A stretch of 64,000 nucleotides of DNA from an uncultured Litoreibacter sp. Its GTDB lineage: Bacteria; Pseudomonadota; Alphaproteobacteria; Rhodobacterales; Rhodobacteraceae. Below are positions 22,966 to 30,948 of this stretch, in pieces. A model generated the notes under the pieces. It was given only the letters and a program-made list of their open reading frames with translations, ran no database searches and was not told where the DNA came from. The stretch is from assembly GCA_947494435.1 (NCBI GenBank), contig CANLUY010000002.1, forward strand, positions 310,001 through 374,000. The letters are read 5' to 3'. The first letter of the stretch is position 1, and each line of letters begins with the position of its first letter. The position numbers and the translations under genes are program-made.

Positions 22966-22984
22966 CTGCTCAAACAGAGAGCAG
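22966..22984 (-). promoter_or_regulatory. lux-box-like palindrome upstream of the LuxR gene
   Basis: CTGCTC (22966-22971) and GAGCAG (22979-22984) form a perfect 19-bp dyad with a 7-bp centre, about 57 bases upstream of ATG 22908. Size and position fit a binding site of a LuxR-type dimer, and hence autoregulation of the operon. Confidence 0.45.
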
Positions 22985-23137
22985 CCTTATGGCTGGTAAG
23001 ACTGCCCCCCGTCTGGAAGGCCGACTTTTAGTCTAAAATCCGATAATTCCCCTGCCAAAATTCTACGCATAGGGCTCAACTGTTCACAAGCAGATTTGGG
23101 ACGTTTGAAATTTTTTTGGTTAAGCCGTATGTTCCGG

Positions 23138-23154
23138 CGTCTTCAAAGAAGACG
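23138..23154 (-). terminator. Possible terminator hairpin after the alcohol dehydrogenase gene
   Basis: CGTCTTC (23138-23144) pairs with GAAGACG (23148-23154) around a 3-nt loop, 2 bases past the stop of the catabolic operon's last gene. No T-run follows on the minus strand, so termination, if any, may need Rho. The rest of 22985-23137 shows nothing else recognisable. Confidence 0.35.
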
Positions 23155-23156
23155 TC

Positions 23157-24302
23157 TCACACAATCTGTTCGAGTAGGGCACGCGTGTTTTCGCGGGTCA
23201 TTTCGATGGGATTGCCACCTGTGCTGGGGTCAATCAAAGCGCCATCCACGATGCGGTCAACATCAGGATTTTCTATACCTAGTTCGCCCAATGACGTTGG
23301 GATGCCAAGCGAAGAATTCAGATCGTCGACGTAGGAGCAAAAGCCATCGAAGCCGCCACTAATGCCGAGATAGCTTGCGGCTCGCGCCATAAGATCTTCA
23401 ATGGCTGGTCTATTGAATTGTAAGACCGCGGGCATACAGACCGCGTTGGTTGTCCCGTGATGTGTGTGATATATCGCGCCGATTGGATGCGAAAGCGCGT
23501 GGATCGCGCCGAGGCCTTTCTGAAATGCCGTGGCCCCCATCGCGGCGGCGGACATCATATGGGCACGCGCTTCTAGATCTGACCCTTCTTCATACGCGCG
23601 GGGCAGATAGTCCTTTACAAGCCGCATGCCTTCCAGCGCCATACCTTGGCTCATCGGGTGATAATGCGGTGAACAATAGGCCTCAACGCAATGGGCAAAA
23701 GCATCCAAGCCTGTGCCCGCCGTAATAAATTTTGGCATACCGACTGTTAATTCCGGATCGCAAATCACGACAGATGGCAGGAATTTCGGGTGAAAGATTA
23801 TTTTCTTCTGCTCTGTGACGGAGTTGGTGATGACAGAGGCTCTACCGACTTCTGAACCTGTGCCGGCAGTGGTCGGCACCGCAACGATAGGTGCGATTGC
23901 GTCGGCGTCAGCGCGGGTCCACCAATCGCCGATATCCTCAAAATCCCAAAGCGGCCGAGTTTGACCCGCAAGGAAGGCCACCAACTTTCCGAGGTCCAGA
24001 CCAGAACCACCGCCAAAGGCGACAACCCCGTCATGGCCGCCGTCTTTGAAGGCTTTAACACCGGCTTCAGCGTTCTTTTCATTGGGGTTCGGATCGACAT
24101 CCGCAAAAATTGCGCGGCCATGACCAGCCTGATCAAGTAGGTCCAAAGTGCGGGTGGTGATCTCCATATCGGCGAGGCCGCGATCTGTGATCAGAAGAGG
24201 GTTCTTGATGCCAGCAGTGGTGCAAGCGTCAGCGATCTCTGAAATCCGACCTGCACCAAAACGAATGGAGGTAGGGTAGGACCAGTTTGCGTTGATCGTC
24301 AT
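23157..24302 (-). CDS. Iron-containing alcohol dehydrogenase (group III)
   Basis: 381 residues, the family's usual length. NAD-binding region with the GGGSGLDLGK motif (GGGSxxD type), and metal ligands in TGLDAFAHCVEAY (Asp, His) and HALSHPIGAIYHTHHG (two His). These enzymes interconvert primary alcohols and aldehydes with NAD(H). Last gene of an operon: it starts 3 bases after the aldehyde dehydrogenase stop. The pair suggests oxidation of an amino-alcohol or diol-type carbon chain via an aldehyde to an acid. Substrate not determinable from sequence. Confidence 0.92.
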   Translation of the reverse strand: MTINANWSYPTSIRFGAGRISEIADACTTAGIKNPLLITDRGLADMEITTRTLDLLDQAGHGRAIFADVDPNPNEKNAEAGVKAFKDGGHDGVVAFGGGSGLDLGKLVAFLAGQTRPLWDFEDIGDWWTRADADAIAPIVAVPTTAGTGSEVGRASVITNSVTEQKKIIFHPKFLPSVVICDPELTVGMPKFITAGTGLDAFAHCVEAYCSPHYHPMSQGMALEGMRLVKDYLPRAYEEGSDLEARAHMMSAAAMGATAFQKGLGAIHALSHPIGAIYHTHHGTTNAVCMPAVLQFNRPAIEDLMARAASYLGISGGFDGFCSYVDDLNSSLGIPTSLGELGIENPDVDRIVDGALIDPSTGGNPIEMTRENTRALLEQIV

Positions 24303-24305
24303 AGC

Positions 24306-25676
24306 TCAGGCTTTCTTTAGGTGGTAGGATTTGGGACGCGTCAGATTGTGATACCCAATGACGGACAACCCGCCGCCGCGTCCGGTGTCTTTGCAACCGG
24401 TCCAGCATAAACCGGGATCAAGATAGTCTGCGCGGTTCACAAACACGGTCCCCGTTTCAATCCGATCTGCGATGGCTTCCGCGCGTCCCATGTCCTGCGT
24501 CCACAGGGATGCGGTCAGGCCAAACGAACTATCGTTCATTAATTCAATGGCTTCCGCATCGTCTTTCACAGGCATAATGCCCACCACCGGGCCGAAGCTT
24601 TCCTCGCGCATCACACGCATGTCGTGGGTCACATTGGTGAGAATTTGCGGCATCAGGTAAGCGCCACCATCCTGTGGGAAATCGCTCGGGTTGATATGCG
24701 CTTTGGCTCCGGCCGCGATTGCCTCAGCCGTTTGTGCACGGACCTCATCCGCAAACCGGACATGTGCCATCGGTCCGAGTGTTGTTTCTGAATTCAGCGG
24801 ATTTCCAAGAACATAGTCATTTACGATAGAAACGGCCTTATCGACGAAAGCCTCAAATAACGGCTCGATCACATAAATTCGCTCGATCCCGCAACAACAT
24901 TGCCCCGAATTGAACATTGCCCCGTCGATTAATGTATCAACGGCAGCTTCAAGACTAGCATCGCTCATCACGTAGCCGGGGTCTTTGCCACCAAGTTCCA
25001 AACCCATTCCGGTAAATGTACCGGCAGCGGCTGTCTCCATCGCTTTGCCGCCGCCAACAGACCCAGTGAAATTGACGAAGTCAAAGGCCCGCGATGCAAT
25101 CAGGCTGGATGTCGTGTTGTGATCAAGGAAGACATTCTGAAAAACATCCTCAGGAATGCCAGCACGGTGGAAAGCCTGTGCCATCCGTTCCCCGACCAGT
25201 GGGGTTTGCGAAGCGTGTTTCAGTATAACTACGTTGCCCGCGATAAGGGCAGGGGCCACAGAATTGATCGCAGTCATATACGGATAATTCCAAGGTGCTA
25301 CAACGAAAACAACCCCATGCGGCACGCGTTTAATAACACGTCGAAATGTGTCGCTGTCTTCGACCACGATAGGCGCGAGAGCCTCCTTCGCAATATCCGC
25401 CATGTAGCTAGCGCGCTCATTGAAGCCGCCGAATTCACCGCCATAGCGAACGGGGCGGCCCATTTGATAGGCAAGCTCCGGCACGATCTCGTCGTTCATC
25501 GCACCGACAGCGGTGACACCTGCTTGCACCAGCGCGATACGCTCTTCCAAGGGGCGTGCGGCCCATATTTTCTGTGCAGCTTTCGCACGGCTGACTGCGT
25601 CCTGCGCAGCGTCTGCGTCAAGCGTTTCACGGGTTGCATAGATGGAGCCGTCAATCGGCGAGATACATGTGATCAT
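24306..25676 (-). CDS. NAD(P)-dependent aldehyde dehydrogenase
   Basis: 456 residues. Contains VAPWNYP near residue 126, the catalytic Glu in MGLELGGKDP, and the catalytic Cys in NSGQCCCGIERI. The C-terminal ESFGPVVGI and SSFGLTASLW motifs are also present. The succinate-semialdehyde-like family oxidises aldehydes to acids. The triple Cys at the active site is a variation on the usual GQxC. Its ATG overlaps the stop of the glutamine-synthetase-family gene (ATGA). Placement between that ligase and the alcohol dehydrogenase suggests it acts on the aldehyde formed from an aminated or glutamylated intermediate. Confidence 0.92.
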   Translation of the reverse strand: MITCISPIDGSIYATRETLDADAAQDAVSRAKAAQKIWAARPLEERIALVQAGVTAVGAMNDEIVPELAYQMGRPVRYGGEFGGFNERASYMADIAKEALAPIVVEDSDTFRRVIKRVPHGVVFVVAPWNYPYMTAINSVAPALIAGNVVILKHASQTPLVGERMAQAFHRAGIPEDVFQNVFLDHNTTSSLIASRAFDFVNFTGSVGGGKAMETAAAGTFTGMGLELGGKDPGYVMSDASLEAAVDTLIDGAMFNSGQCCCGIERIYVIEPLFEAFVDKAVSIVNDYVLGNPLNSETTLGPMAHVRFADEVRAQTAEAIAAGAKAHINPSDFPQDGGAYLMPQILTNVTHDMRVMREESFGPVVGIMPVKDDAEAIELMNDSSFGLTASLWTQDMGRAEAIADRIETGTVFVNRADYLDPGLCWTGCKDTGRGGGLSVIGYHNLTRPKSYHLKKA

Positions 25677-27037
25677 GATTTCTCAAAGCCCCGCGCAATT
25701 TCCCAGTCGGTGACGGCAATGTCGTATTGTTCCTGCTCCCATTCGGCGGCGCGGGTGTAGTGCGTGACCACATCATCGCCCATTGCCTCGCGCAGCATAT
25801 CAGAGCCACGCAAGGTTTCGGTGGCCTCCCGCAGGGTTGTCGGGATATCTTGCGCGCCTTCGTTTTGGTAAATGTCGCCCATGGTTGGTTTCGGCAAAGG
25901 CAGCTTGTCCTGCATGCCTTTTATCCCGGCGGCCAGCATCGCCGATTGCGCCAGATACGGGTTCAGATCCGCGCCACCGATGCGGCACTCGACACGCACG
26001 GCTTTCGTGTCTTCGCCGACGAGGCGGAAACCAGCAGTGCGGTTGTCGATGGACCAGACCGTTTTTGTGGGCGCGAATGTGCCTTTTGAGAAGCGCTTGT
26101 AGCTGTTGATATTCGGGGCGAGGAAATAGGTGATCTCGGGCGCGTATTTGATAAGGCCCGCCATGTAATGCCCCATCAGTTCAGACATCCCATGATCGCG
26201 GGATGCGTCATGGAAAACGGGCGCATCGCCTCTCCAAAGCGATTGGTGGACATGGGTGGCAGAGCCGACATGGCTACCGCTCCATTTTGCCATGAAGCTT
26301 GCGGCATGTCCGTGCTGCCAGGCGATTTCCTTGGTGGCGTGTTTGGCAATCGTATGGTGATCGGCACAGTCCAAAGCCGCTCCATAACGGATGTTCAGCT
26401 CTTCCTGACCGCATTCCGCTTCGCCCTTTGTATTTTCAACGGGGATACCTGCGCCAAAGAGGTGATTGCGCAGCGGGCGCATGATCGCTTCCTCTTTTGT
26501 GGTCTGAAGCATACTGTAATCTTCGTTATAGCCAGAGATCGGGGCTAGATCCTGATAGCCACCCCGGCGGATATCGTCGTATCCCTTCTCGAAGAGAAAG
26601 AACTCCAGCTCGGTCGCCATCTTGGCTTCAAGCCCCATCTCAGCCAGACGCGTAACTTGCTTTTGCAGCATCGCTCGGGGGGAGTGTGGGACAGGTGCAT
26701 GAGTATGATGATCAATGACATCGCACAGGACCATTGCCGTGCCTTCAAGCCATGGAACAGGGCGGATAGTCTCTAGGTCCGGCTTCATGATGTAGTCGCC
26801 GTAGCCCGCAGCCCAACTGGTCGCCTTATACCCATCGGGGTTGGCCATTTCGAGGTCCGTAGCGAGCAGATAATTGCAGCAATGGGTCTCTTCGAAACTG
26901 TGTTCGATGAAGTTAACTGCATGAAAGCGCTTGCCCATCAGGCGGCCTTGCATGTCGACGATGCAAGCCAACACGGTATCAATGGAGCCGTCGCCTACAG
27001 CATTTCTCAATTCATCAAGGGTCATCAGGCCGGGCAT
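25673..27037 (-). CDS. Glutamine-synthetase-family ligase (gamma-glutamyl-amine synthetase-like)
   Basis: 454 residues from ATG 27037 with AGAGGA 9 bases upstream; longer in-frame starts (to 27223) only shadow the preceding region. GS landmarks: MATELEFFLF (catalytic Glu), GEAECGQEELNI (metal/ammonia region), GSATHVHQSLW (ATP/glutamate binding) and NSYKRF...WSIDNRTAGFR. It is closer to GlnT/PuuA-type enzymes, which ligate glutamate to ammonia or amines, than to housekeeping GlnA: no adenylylation-type C-terminus is visible and it sits in a catabolic operon. With an aldehyde and an alcohol dehydrogenase plus an N-formylglutamate-amidohydrolase-like gene, a glutamylated amine route is likely. 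The exact amine is unknown. Confidence 0.88.
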   Translation of the reverse strand: MPGLMTLDELRNAVGDGSIDTVLACIVDMQGRLMGKRFHAVNFIEHSFEETHCCNYLLATDLEMANPDGYKATSWAAGYGDYIMKPDLETIRPVPWLEGTAMVLCDVIDHHTHAPVPHSPRAMLQKQVTRLAEMGLEAKMATELEFFLFEKGYDDIRRGGYQDLAPISGYNEDYSMLQTTKEEAIMRPLRNHLFGAGIPVENTKGEAECGQEELNIRYGAALDCADHHTIAKHATKEIAWQHGHAASFMAKWSGSHVGSATHVHQSLWRGDAPVFHDASRDHGMSELMGHYMAGLIKYAPEITYFLAPNINSYKRFSKGTFAPTKTVWSIDNRTAGFRLVGEDTKAVRVECRIGGADLNPYLAQSAMLAAGIKGMQDKLPLPKPTMGDIYQNEGAQDIPTTLREATETLRGSDMLREAMGDDVVTHYTRAAEWEQEQYDIAVTDWEIARGFEKS

Positions 27038-27059
27038 GTTGTGCGTCCTCTGGAGGTGG

Positions 27060-27086
27060 TTCGGGGCCGCTTCACACGGCCCCGAA
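27060..27086 (-). other. Stem-loop between the TRAP binding-protein gene and the ligase gene
   Basis: TTCGGGGCC (27060-27068) pairs perfectly with GGCCCCGAA (27078-27086), 6 bases past the dctP stop. There is no T-run. Such hairpins commonly protect the 3' end of binding-protein mRNA so that it accumulates over the rest of the operon. Confidence 0.6.
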
Positions 27087-27092
27087 AGATCA

Positions 27093-28124
27093 TCATCCGT
27101 AACGGTAGGGGCGTCCAGCCTTAACCATATCGGCGTTGTATTTCTTGAAGATATCGACCACGCGGCGTTTGGTCTCGGACTCGGCCGCGATCTCTTCCCA
27201 GAATTCCAGCGCGGCGGCTTCAACCGTGGCCCATTCTTCGTCTGGGATCGTCGTCAGTTCAAGCTTGGTTCCGTTAACGCGCAGGTTGGCCTCTCCGCCC
27301 CAATACCACCATTGGCGATAGTAGTGTGATTGGTCACAGCAGACGCGGAACAGCGTTTGCAGATCTTCGGGCAGTTCATTCCAACGTTCCATATTGGCAA
27401 AGAACGATCCTGCCCAAGCGCCGGAGATGTTGTTGGTCAGGAAGTAGTTGGTCACATCAGCCCAGCCAACCGTATAGTCCTCGGTGATGCCAGACCATGC
27501 GATGCCATCCAGCTCCCCGGTTTGTACGGCCACTTCGATATCTTCCCAAGGCAGGTTCACTGGCACGACGCCGAACTGGGTCAGGAAGCGGCCTGCGGTT
27601 GGGAAGGTGAAGATGCGTTTGCCCTTCATATCTTCGAGCGAGCGGATCGGGTCCTTTGTGGCGAAGTGACACGGATCCCAAGCACCGGCAGAGATGTGTT
27701 TGACGCCGACCGCCGAGTATTCCTCGTCCCAAATCTCATTCAGGCCGTATTGATTGAACAGCACCGGCACGTCGAGGGAGTAGCGCGAACCAAACGGGAA
27801 GTAGCCGCCAAACACTGTGACCTCAGTCGGGGAAGCCATGGAGTCGTCATCCGATTGAACCGCATCGATTGTGCCGCGCTGCATGGCCTGAAACAGCTCG
27901 CCCGTGGGGACCAGCTGATCTGCAAAAAACAGCTCGATCTGCATCCGGTCGCCAGCGATTTTGTTGAACATCTCAATGGCTGGCACGATCACTTCAGCGG
28001 CTAAAGCGGCACCGGCATAGGTCTGCATCCGCCATTTGATCGTGTTTTGCGCGAGCGCAGGCGTGGCCAATGCGGCGGCCGGAGCGACAGCGGCTCCTTG
28101 GATAAATCTACGTCTTGTTGTCAT
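27093..28124 (-). CDS. dctP: TRAP transporter substrate-binding protein (DctP family)
   Basis: 343 residues with a Tat-type signal (MTTRRRFIQGAAVAPAAALATPALA). The mature start IKWRMQTYAGAALAAEVIVPAIEMFNK and the later LEDMKGKRIFTFPTAGRFL are typical of DctP/TAXI-like periplasmic receptors, with the conserved Arg region for a carboxylate ligand around KGKRIF. It delivers a small organic acid or keto acid to the DctQ/DctM permease encoded just upstream. The ligand is probably the carboxylate precursor handled by this operon; its identity is not readable from sequence. Confidence 0.92.
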   Translation of the reverse strand: MTTRRRFIQGAAVAPAAALATPALAQNTIKWRMQTYAGAALAAEVIVPAIEMFNKIAGDRMQIELFFADQLVPTGELFQAMQRGTIDAVQSDDDSMASPTEVTVFGGYFPFGSRYSLDVPVLFNQYGLNEIWDEEYSAVGVKHISAGAWDPCHFATKDPIRSLEDMKGKRIFTFPTAGRFLTQFGVVPVNLPWEDIEVAVQTGELDGIAWSGITEDYTVGWADVTNYFLTNNISGAWAGSFFANMERWNELPEDLQTLFRVCCDQSHYYRQWWYWGGEANLRVNGTKLELTTIPDEEWATVEAAALEFWEEIAAESETKRRVVDIFKKYNADMVKAGRPYRYG

Positions 28125-28170
28125 GTCTTCTCTCCTTATTGGTTAGGCTCCATTGGCGGAGTTCTTCAAA

Positions 28171-29496
28171 TTAATTTCCGTAAACGAGGTTGGGCAGCCA
28201 AAGCGCGAGCTGCGGAAAGATCATCACGAGCGCAAGCGCACCAGCCATGACCAAAACGAATGGTCCGATGGATCGGTAGATGTCTTGGATAGAGATTTCC
28301 GGCGGCGCCATGGCGCGCATCAAGAACAGGTTATAGCCAAATGGCGGAGTCATATAGGCGATCTGGCAGGTAATCGTGTAGAGGATGCCGTACCAAACCA
28401 GATCAAACCCGAGCGCGCCGACAAGTGGCACATAAAGCGGTGCGACGATGACCAGCATAGCGGTGTCGTCAAGGAAGGTGCCCATCAGAATGAAGCTCAG
28501 CTGCATCAGGATGAGGATAGCCCATGGGTTCAGGTTCAGCCGCTCGGTAAACAGGCTTTCGATGGCCTTGACCGCGCCGAGACCGTCAAAGACGGCACCA
28601 AAGGCGAGGGCAGCGAGGATGATCCACATAAACATGCAGGTGATGCCCAATGTATTTCGGACGGAGTTCTCGAAAACTTCTTTTGTCATCCGGCCTTTCA
28701 AAACGGCGGCAGTGAAGGCGGCCAACGCGCCGATGGCGGAACTTTCGACAAGCGATGTCCAGCCATTGACGAAAGGCACCATCATCACTGCGAAGATAAT
28801 GACCGGCAAAAGCCCAGCCCGCAGCAGGCGCAGTTTTTCGGTACGGGGAATGTCACGTTCTTCCGCGCTGAGCACGGGCCCGAGGCTCGGGTTGTTGCGA
28901 CATCGGATCGCAATATAGAGGACAAACATCGCAGCCATCATCAGGCCCGGCACCACGCCCGCGAGCCAAAGCTGCCCCACCGGTTGGCGCGCAATCATGG
29001 CGTAAAGAACCAGCACGACCGAAGGCGGGACTAAGATCCCAAGGGAGGAACCAGCCTGTATCACACCGGTGACCATACGCTTGTCATAGCCGCGTTTGAG
29101 CAATTCAGGCAGAGCGATAGTGGCTCCGATAGCCATGCCTGCCACGCTCAAACCGTTCATGGCAGAGATCAGGACCATCAACCCGATGGTGCCAATGGCC
29201 AGCCCGCCTTGCAGGCCGCCCATCCAGACATGGAACATCTTGTAAAGATCATCCGCTATTTTGCTTTCGGATAGGATGTAACCCATAAAAATGAACATCG
29301 GCAGGGTTAGAAGCGGATACCATTTCATCAGCTTCATCGCGGCTGAGAAACCGATATCAAACCCGCCGCGATCCCCCCAAAGCAGAAGGGCGGCAACCAC
29401 GGCGATAAAGCCAATTGCACCGAAGACGCGCTGGCCTGTGAGCAGCATCAGCATCATAGACGAGAACATCAAGGTGGCGATCAGCTCGTAAGACAT
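28171..29496 (-). CDS. dctM: TRAP transporter large permease subunit (DctM)
   Basis: 441 residues, about 12 hydrophobic segments. Contains the DctM-type motifs TLPMFIFMGYILSES near the N-terminus, GMAIGATIALPELLKRGYDK, and SLGILVPPSVVLVLYA, the Na+-binding half-sites of the elevator transporter. It couples substrate uptake to a sodium gradient with the DctQ subunit. Its ATG at 29496 directly abuts the dctQ stop (1-base overlap). Confidence 0.95.
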   Translation of the reverse strand: MSYELIATLMFSSMMLMLLTGQRVFGAIGFIAVVAALLLWGDRGGFDIGFSAAMKLMKWYPLLTLPMFIFMGYILSESKIADDLYKMFHVWMGGLQGGLAIGTIGLMVLISAMNGLSVAGMAIGATIALPELLKRGYDKRMVTGVIQAGSSLGILVPPSVVLVLYAMIARQPVGQLWLAGVVPGLMMAAMFVLYIAIRCRNNPSLGPVLSAEERDIPRTEKLRLLRAGLLPVIIFAVMMVPFVNGWTSLVESSAIGALAAFTAAVLKGRMTKEVFENSVRNTLGITCMFMWIILAALAFGAVFDGLGAVKAIESLFTERLNLNPWAILILMQLSFILMGTFLDDTAMLVIVAPLYVPLVGALGFDLVWYGILYTITCQIAYMTPPFGYNLFLMRAMAPPEISIQDIYRSIGPFVLVMAGALALVMIFPQLALWLPNLVYGN

Positions 29497-30065
29497 CAGA
29501 CGGCCTCACCTTGAATACGCAGGACGTCTTTGAGTAGCTCCGAGATGCATTGCAGCAGCATCAGGAACATGCCCAGCACCATCACGGCTTTGACTGGCCA
29601 CATATAGGGACGCCACGCGGACGATGAGCGCTCCATGCGCCCGGCCTCTTCTGTGCCGATGAGAATGCCGCCCAGATAGGAAAAAGGCTCGCTGCCCCAA
29701 TAACCCAACGAATAGGCCGTAGAGGAGACTGCACCATAAAGCAGAACGCAAAGGTAAAAGATCAGCAGCAATACGGTGAAAAGATCGAACCATGCTTTTT
29801 TACGCACCGACCAATTGCCATAGAGCAGATCCATGCGCACATTTGAGCCGAGCTGGATCGAATAGGGCCCGCCAAGGATGTAATAGGCGACCATTGTGAA
29901 CTGAGCCATCTCAAGCGTCCAAAGGGTCGGCAGAAAGAAGGTTTTGCTGATCGAGGACCACAGCAGAATGCCCATAAGGACAAAGATGCCATACATGACG
30001 ACGCGGCCAATCCGGTGATTTGTTGCGTCAACCGCGCGGATGTAGCCGCGTATCACCCGCTGCAT
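29496..30065 (-). CDS. dctQ: TRAP transporter small permease subunit (DctQ)
   Basis: 189 residues from ATG 30065, which has AGGAG 8 bases upstream; the longer frame to 30113 only overlaps the previous gene. Four membrane helices, the first VMYGIFVLMGILLWSSISKTF; the QLGSNVRMDLLYG loop is typical of DctQ (usually E/G-x-HVRVD). Partner of DctM. The 13-base overlap with the upstream amidohydrolase gene shows that the uptake and enzyme genes are one transcript. Confidence 0.9.
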   Translation of the reverse strand: MQRVIRGYIRAVDATNHRIGRVVMYGIFVLMGILLWSSISKTFFLPTLWTLEMAQFTMVAYYILGGPYSIQLGSNVRMDLLYGNWSVRKKAWFDLFTVLLLIFYLCVLLYGAVSSTAYSLGYWGSEPFSYLGGILIGTEEAGRMERSSSAWRPYMWPVKAVMVLGMFLMLLQCISELLKDVLRIQGEAV

Positions 30066-30835
30066 TCTTGATCTCCTGACAGACCGGTCTTGCAGATTGC
30101 ATCTCTCAGCCACGCTGCCAGCATACCCGCGATTTGGCCTTGGTTACGGTCGCTCCCGATCAGGTCATTCCTGATTTCCAACATGACGTTTAAGTATCCA
30201 TGCGGAAGAGCGTGTTCTTTGAGCGTATGTGTGACGCCATGGTTCGCGTCATAGGGCTGATTACGTTTCACGTTCGCCCTTGTATGAAAGGAAGCGCAGC
30301 CAAGCATCGCGTCTGCCAGCCGTGCGTCTTCATCATGCAAGACACCGATTTCAACGGGGCGGGGTGCGCCATAAAAAACCGGTGTAAAGCTGTGAATGGT
30401 AACGATCACTGGTTGAGATGTTTGTCCGATCTGGCGGGCCAGACAATTCCGAAATGGCGTGTAATACCGCGCAACGCGGTCGGCGCGATCAGAAGCGCTC
30501 AGGCTGGAATTGCCCGGAATGTCAAAGATTTCACTGCGCACTGGCATTGCGTCATCCGCTTCCGGAGGCCGGTTAACGTCATAGACAAGCCGCGATATGT
30601 TGCTCGCGACGAGTGCAGCGTCGAGTTTTTGCGAAAGGTGGCTGGCAACACCATATGCACCGGGGTCCCACGCAATATGCGTTTTTAAGTGCTCTGCTTG
30701 CAGTCCAAGATTGTCAAATTCGGGGGGGATGAAATTGGACGCATGTTCACAGACAAGCACAATATCGGAGCCATCCCCGGCGTTCACCGTGTGGACAATC
30801 GCGTCAGATACATTCGCATCTTTTTGTGACATCAT
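30053..30835 (-). CDS. N-formylglutamate amidohydrolase family protein
   Basis: 260 residues of the HutG/PF05013 family: VLVCEHASNFIPPEF near residue 25, HIAWDPGAYGVASHL, SRLVYDVNRPP, VTIHSFTPVF (metal-binding His), and GVTHTLKEHALPHG near the C-terminus. The classic reaction is hydrolysis of N-formyl-L-glutamate in histidine breakdown, but no other hut gene is nearby. With a glutamate ligase in the same operon it may instead release glutamate or an acid from a related N-acyl compound. First gene of the operon (ATG 30835 or ATG 30832 behind CGGGGGT), divergent from the RpiR regulator. Confidence 0.88.
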   Translation of the reverse strand: MMSQKDANVSDAIVHTVNAGDGSDIVLVCEHASNFIPPEFDNLGLQAEHLKTHIAWDPGAYGVASHLSQKLDAALVASNISRLVYDVNRPPEADDAMPVRSEIFDIPGNSSLSASDRADRVARYYTPFRNCLARQIGQTSQPVIVTIHSFTPVFYGAPRPVEIGVLHDEDARLADAMLGCASFHTRANVKRNQPYDANHGVTHTLKEHALPHGYLNVMLEIRNDLIGSDRNQGQIAGMLAAWLRDAICKTGLSGDQECSG

Positions 30836-30948
30836 ACCCCCGTACTCCGACAGGCTGCTTGTGAGGGTGGGTTTCTGTCAACATGTTTTTGGTAAATTTA
30901 TAACAGAAGCTATCATTTTGTTAATTTTTCGATCAAAATAGAGGCGAT
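30836..30948. promoter_or_regulatory. Divergent promoter region between the catabolic operon and the RpiR gene
   Basis: 113 bases, AT-rich, with runs of A and T and the inverted pair ATTTTG/CAAAAT with a 13-base centre around 30914-30938, which could be an operator. No confident -35/-10 pair. An RpiR protein typically binds such divergent regions. Confidence 0.35.
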
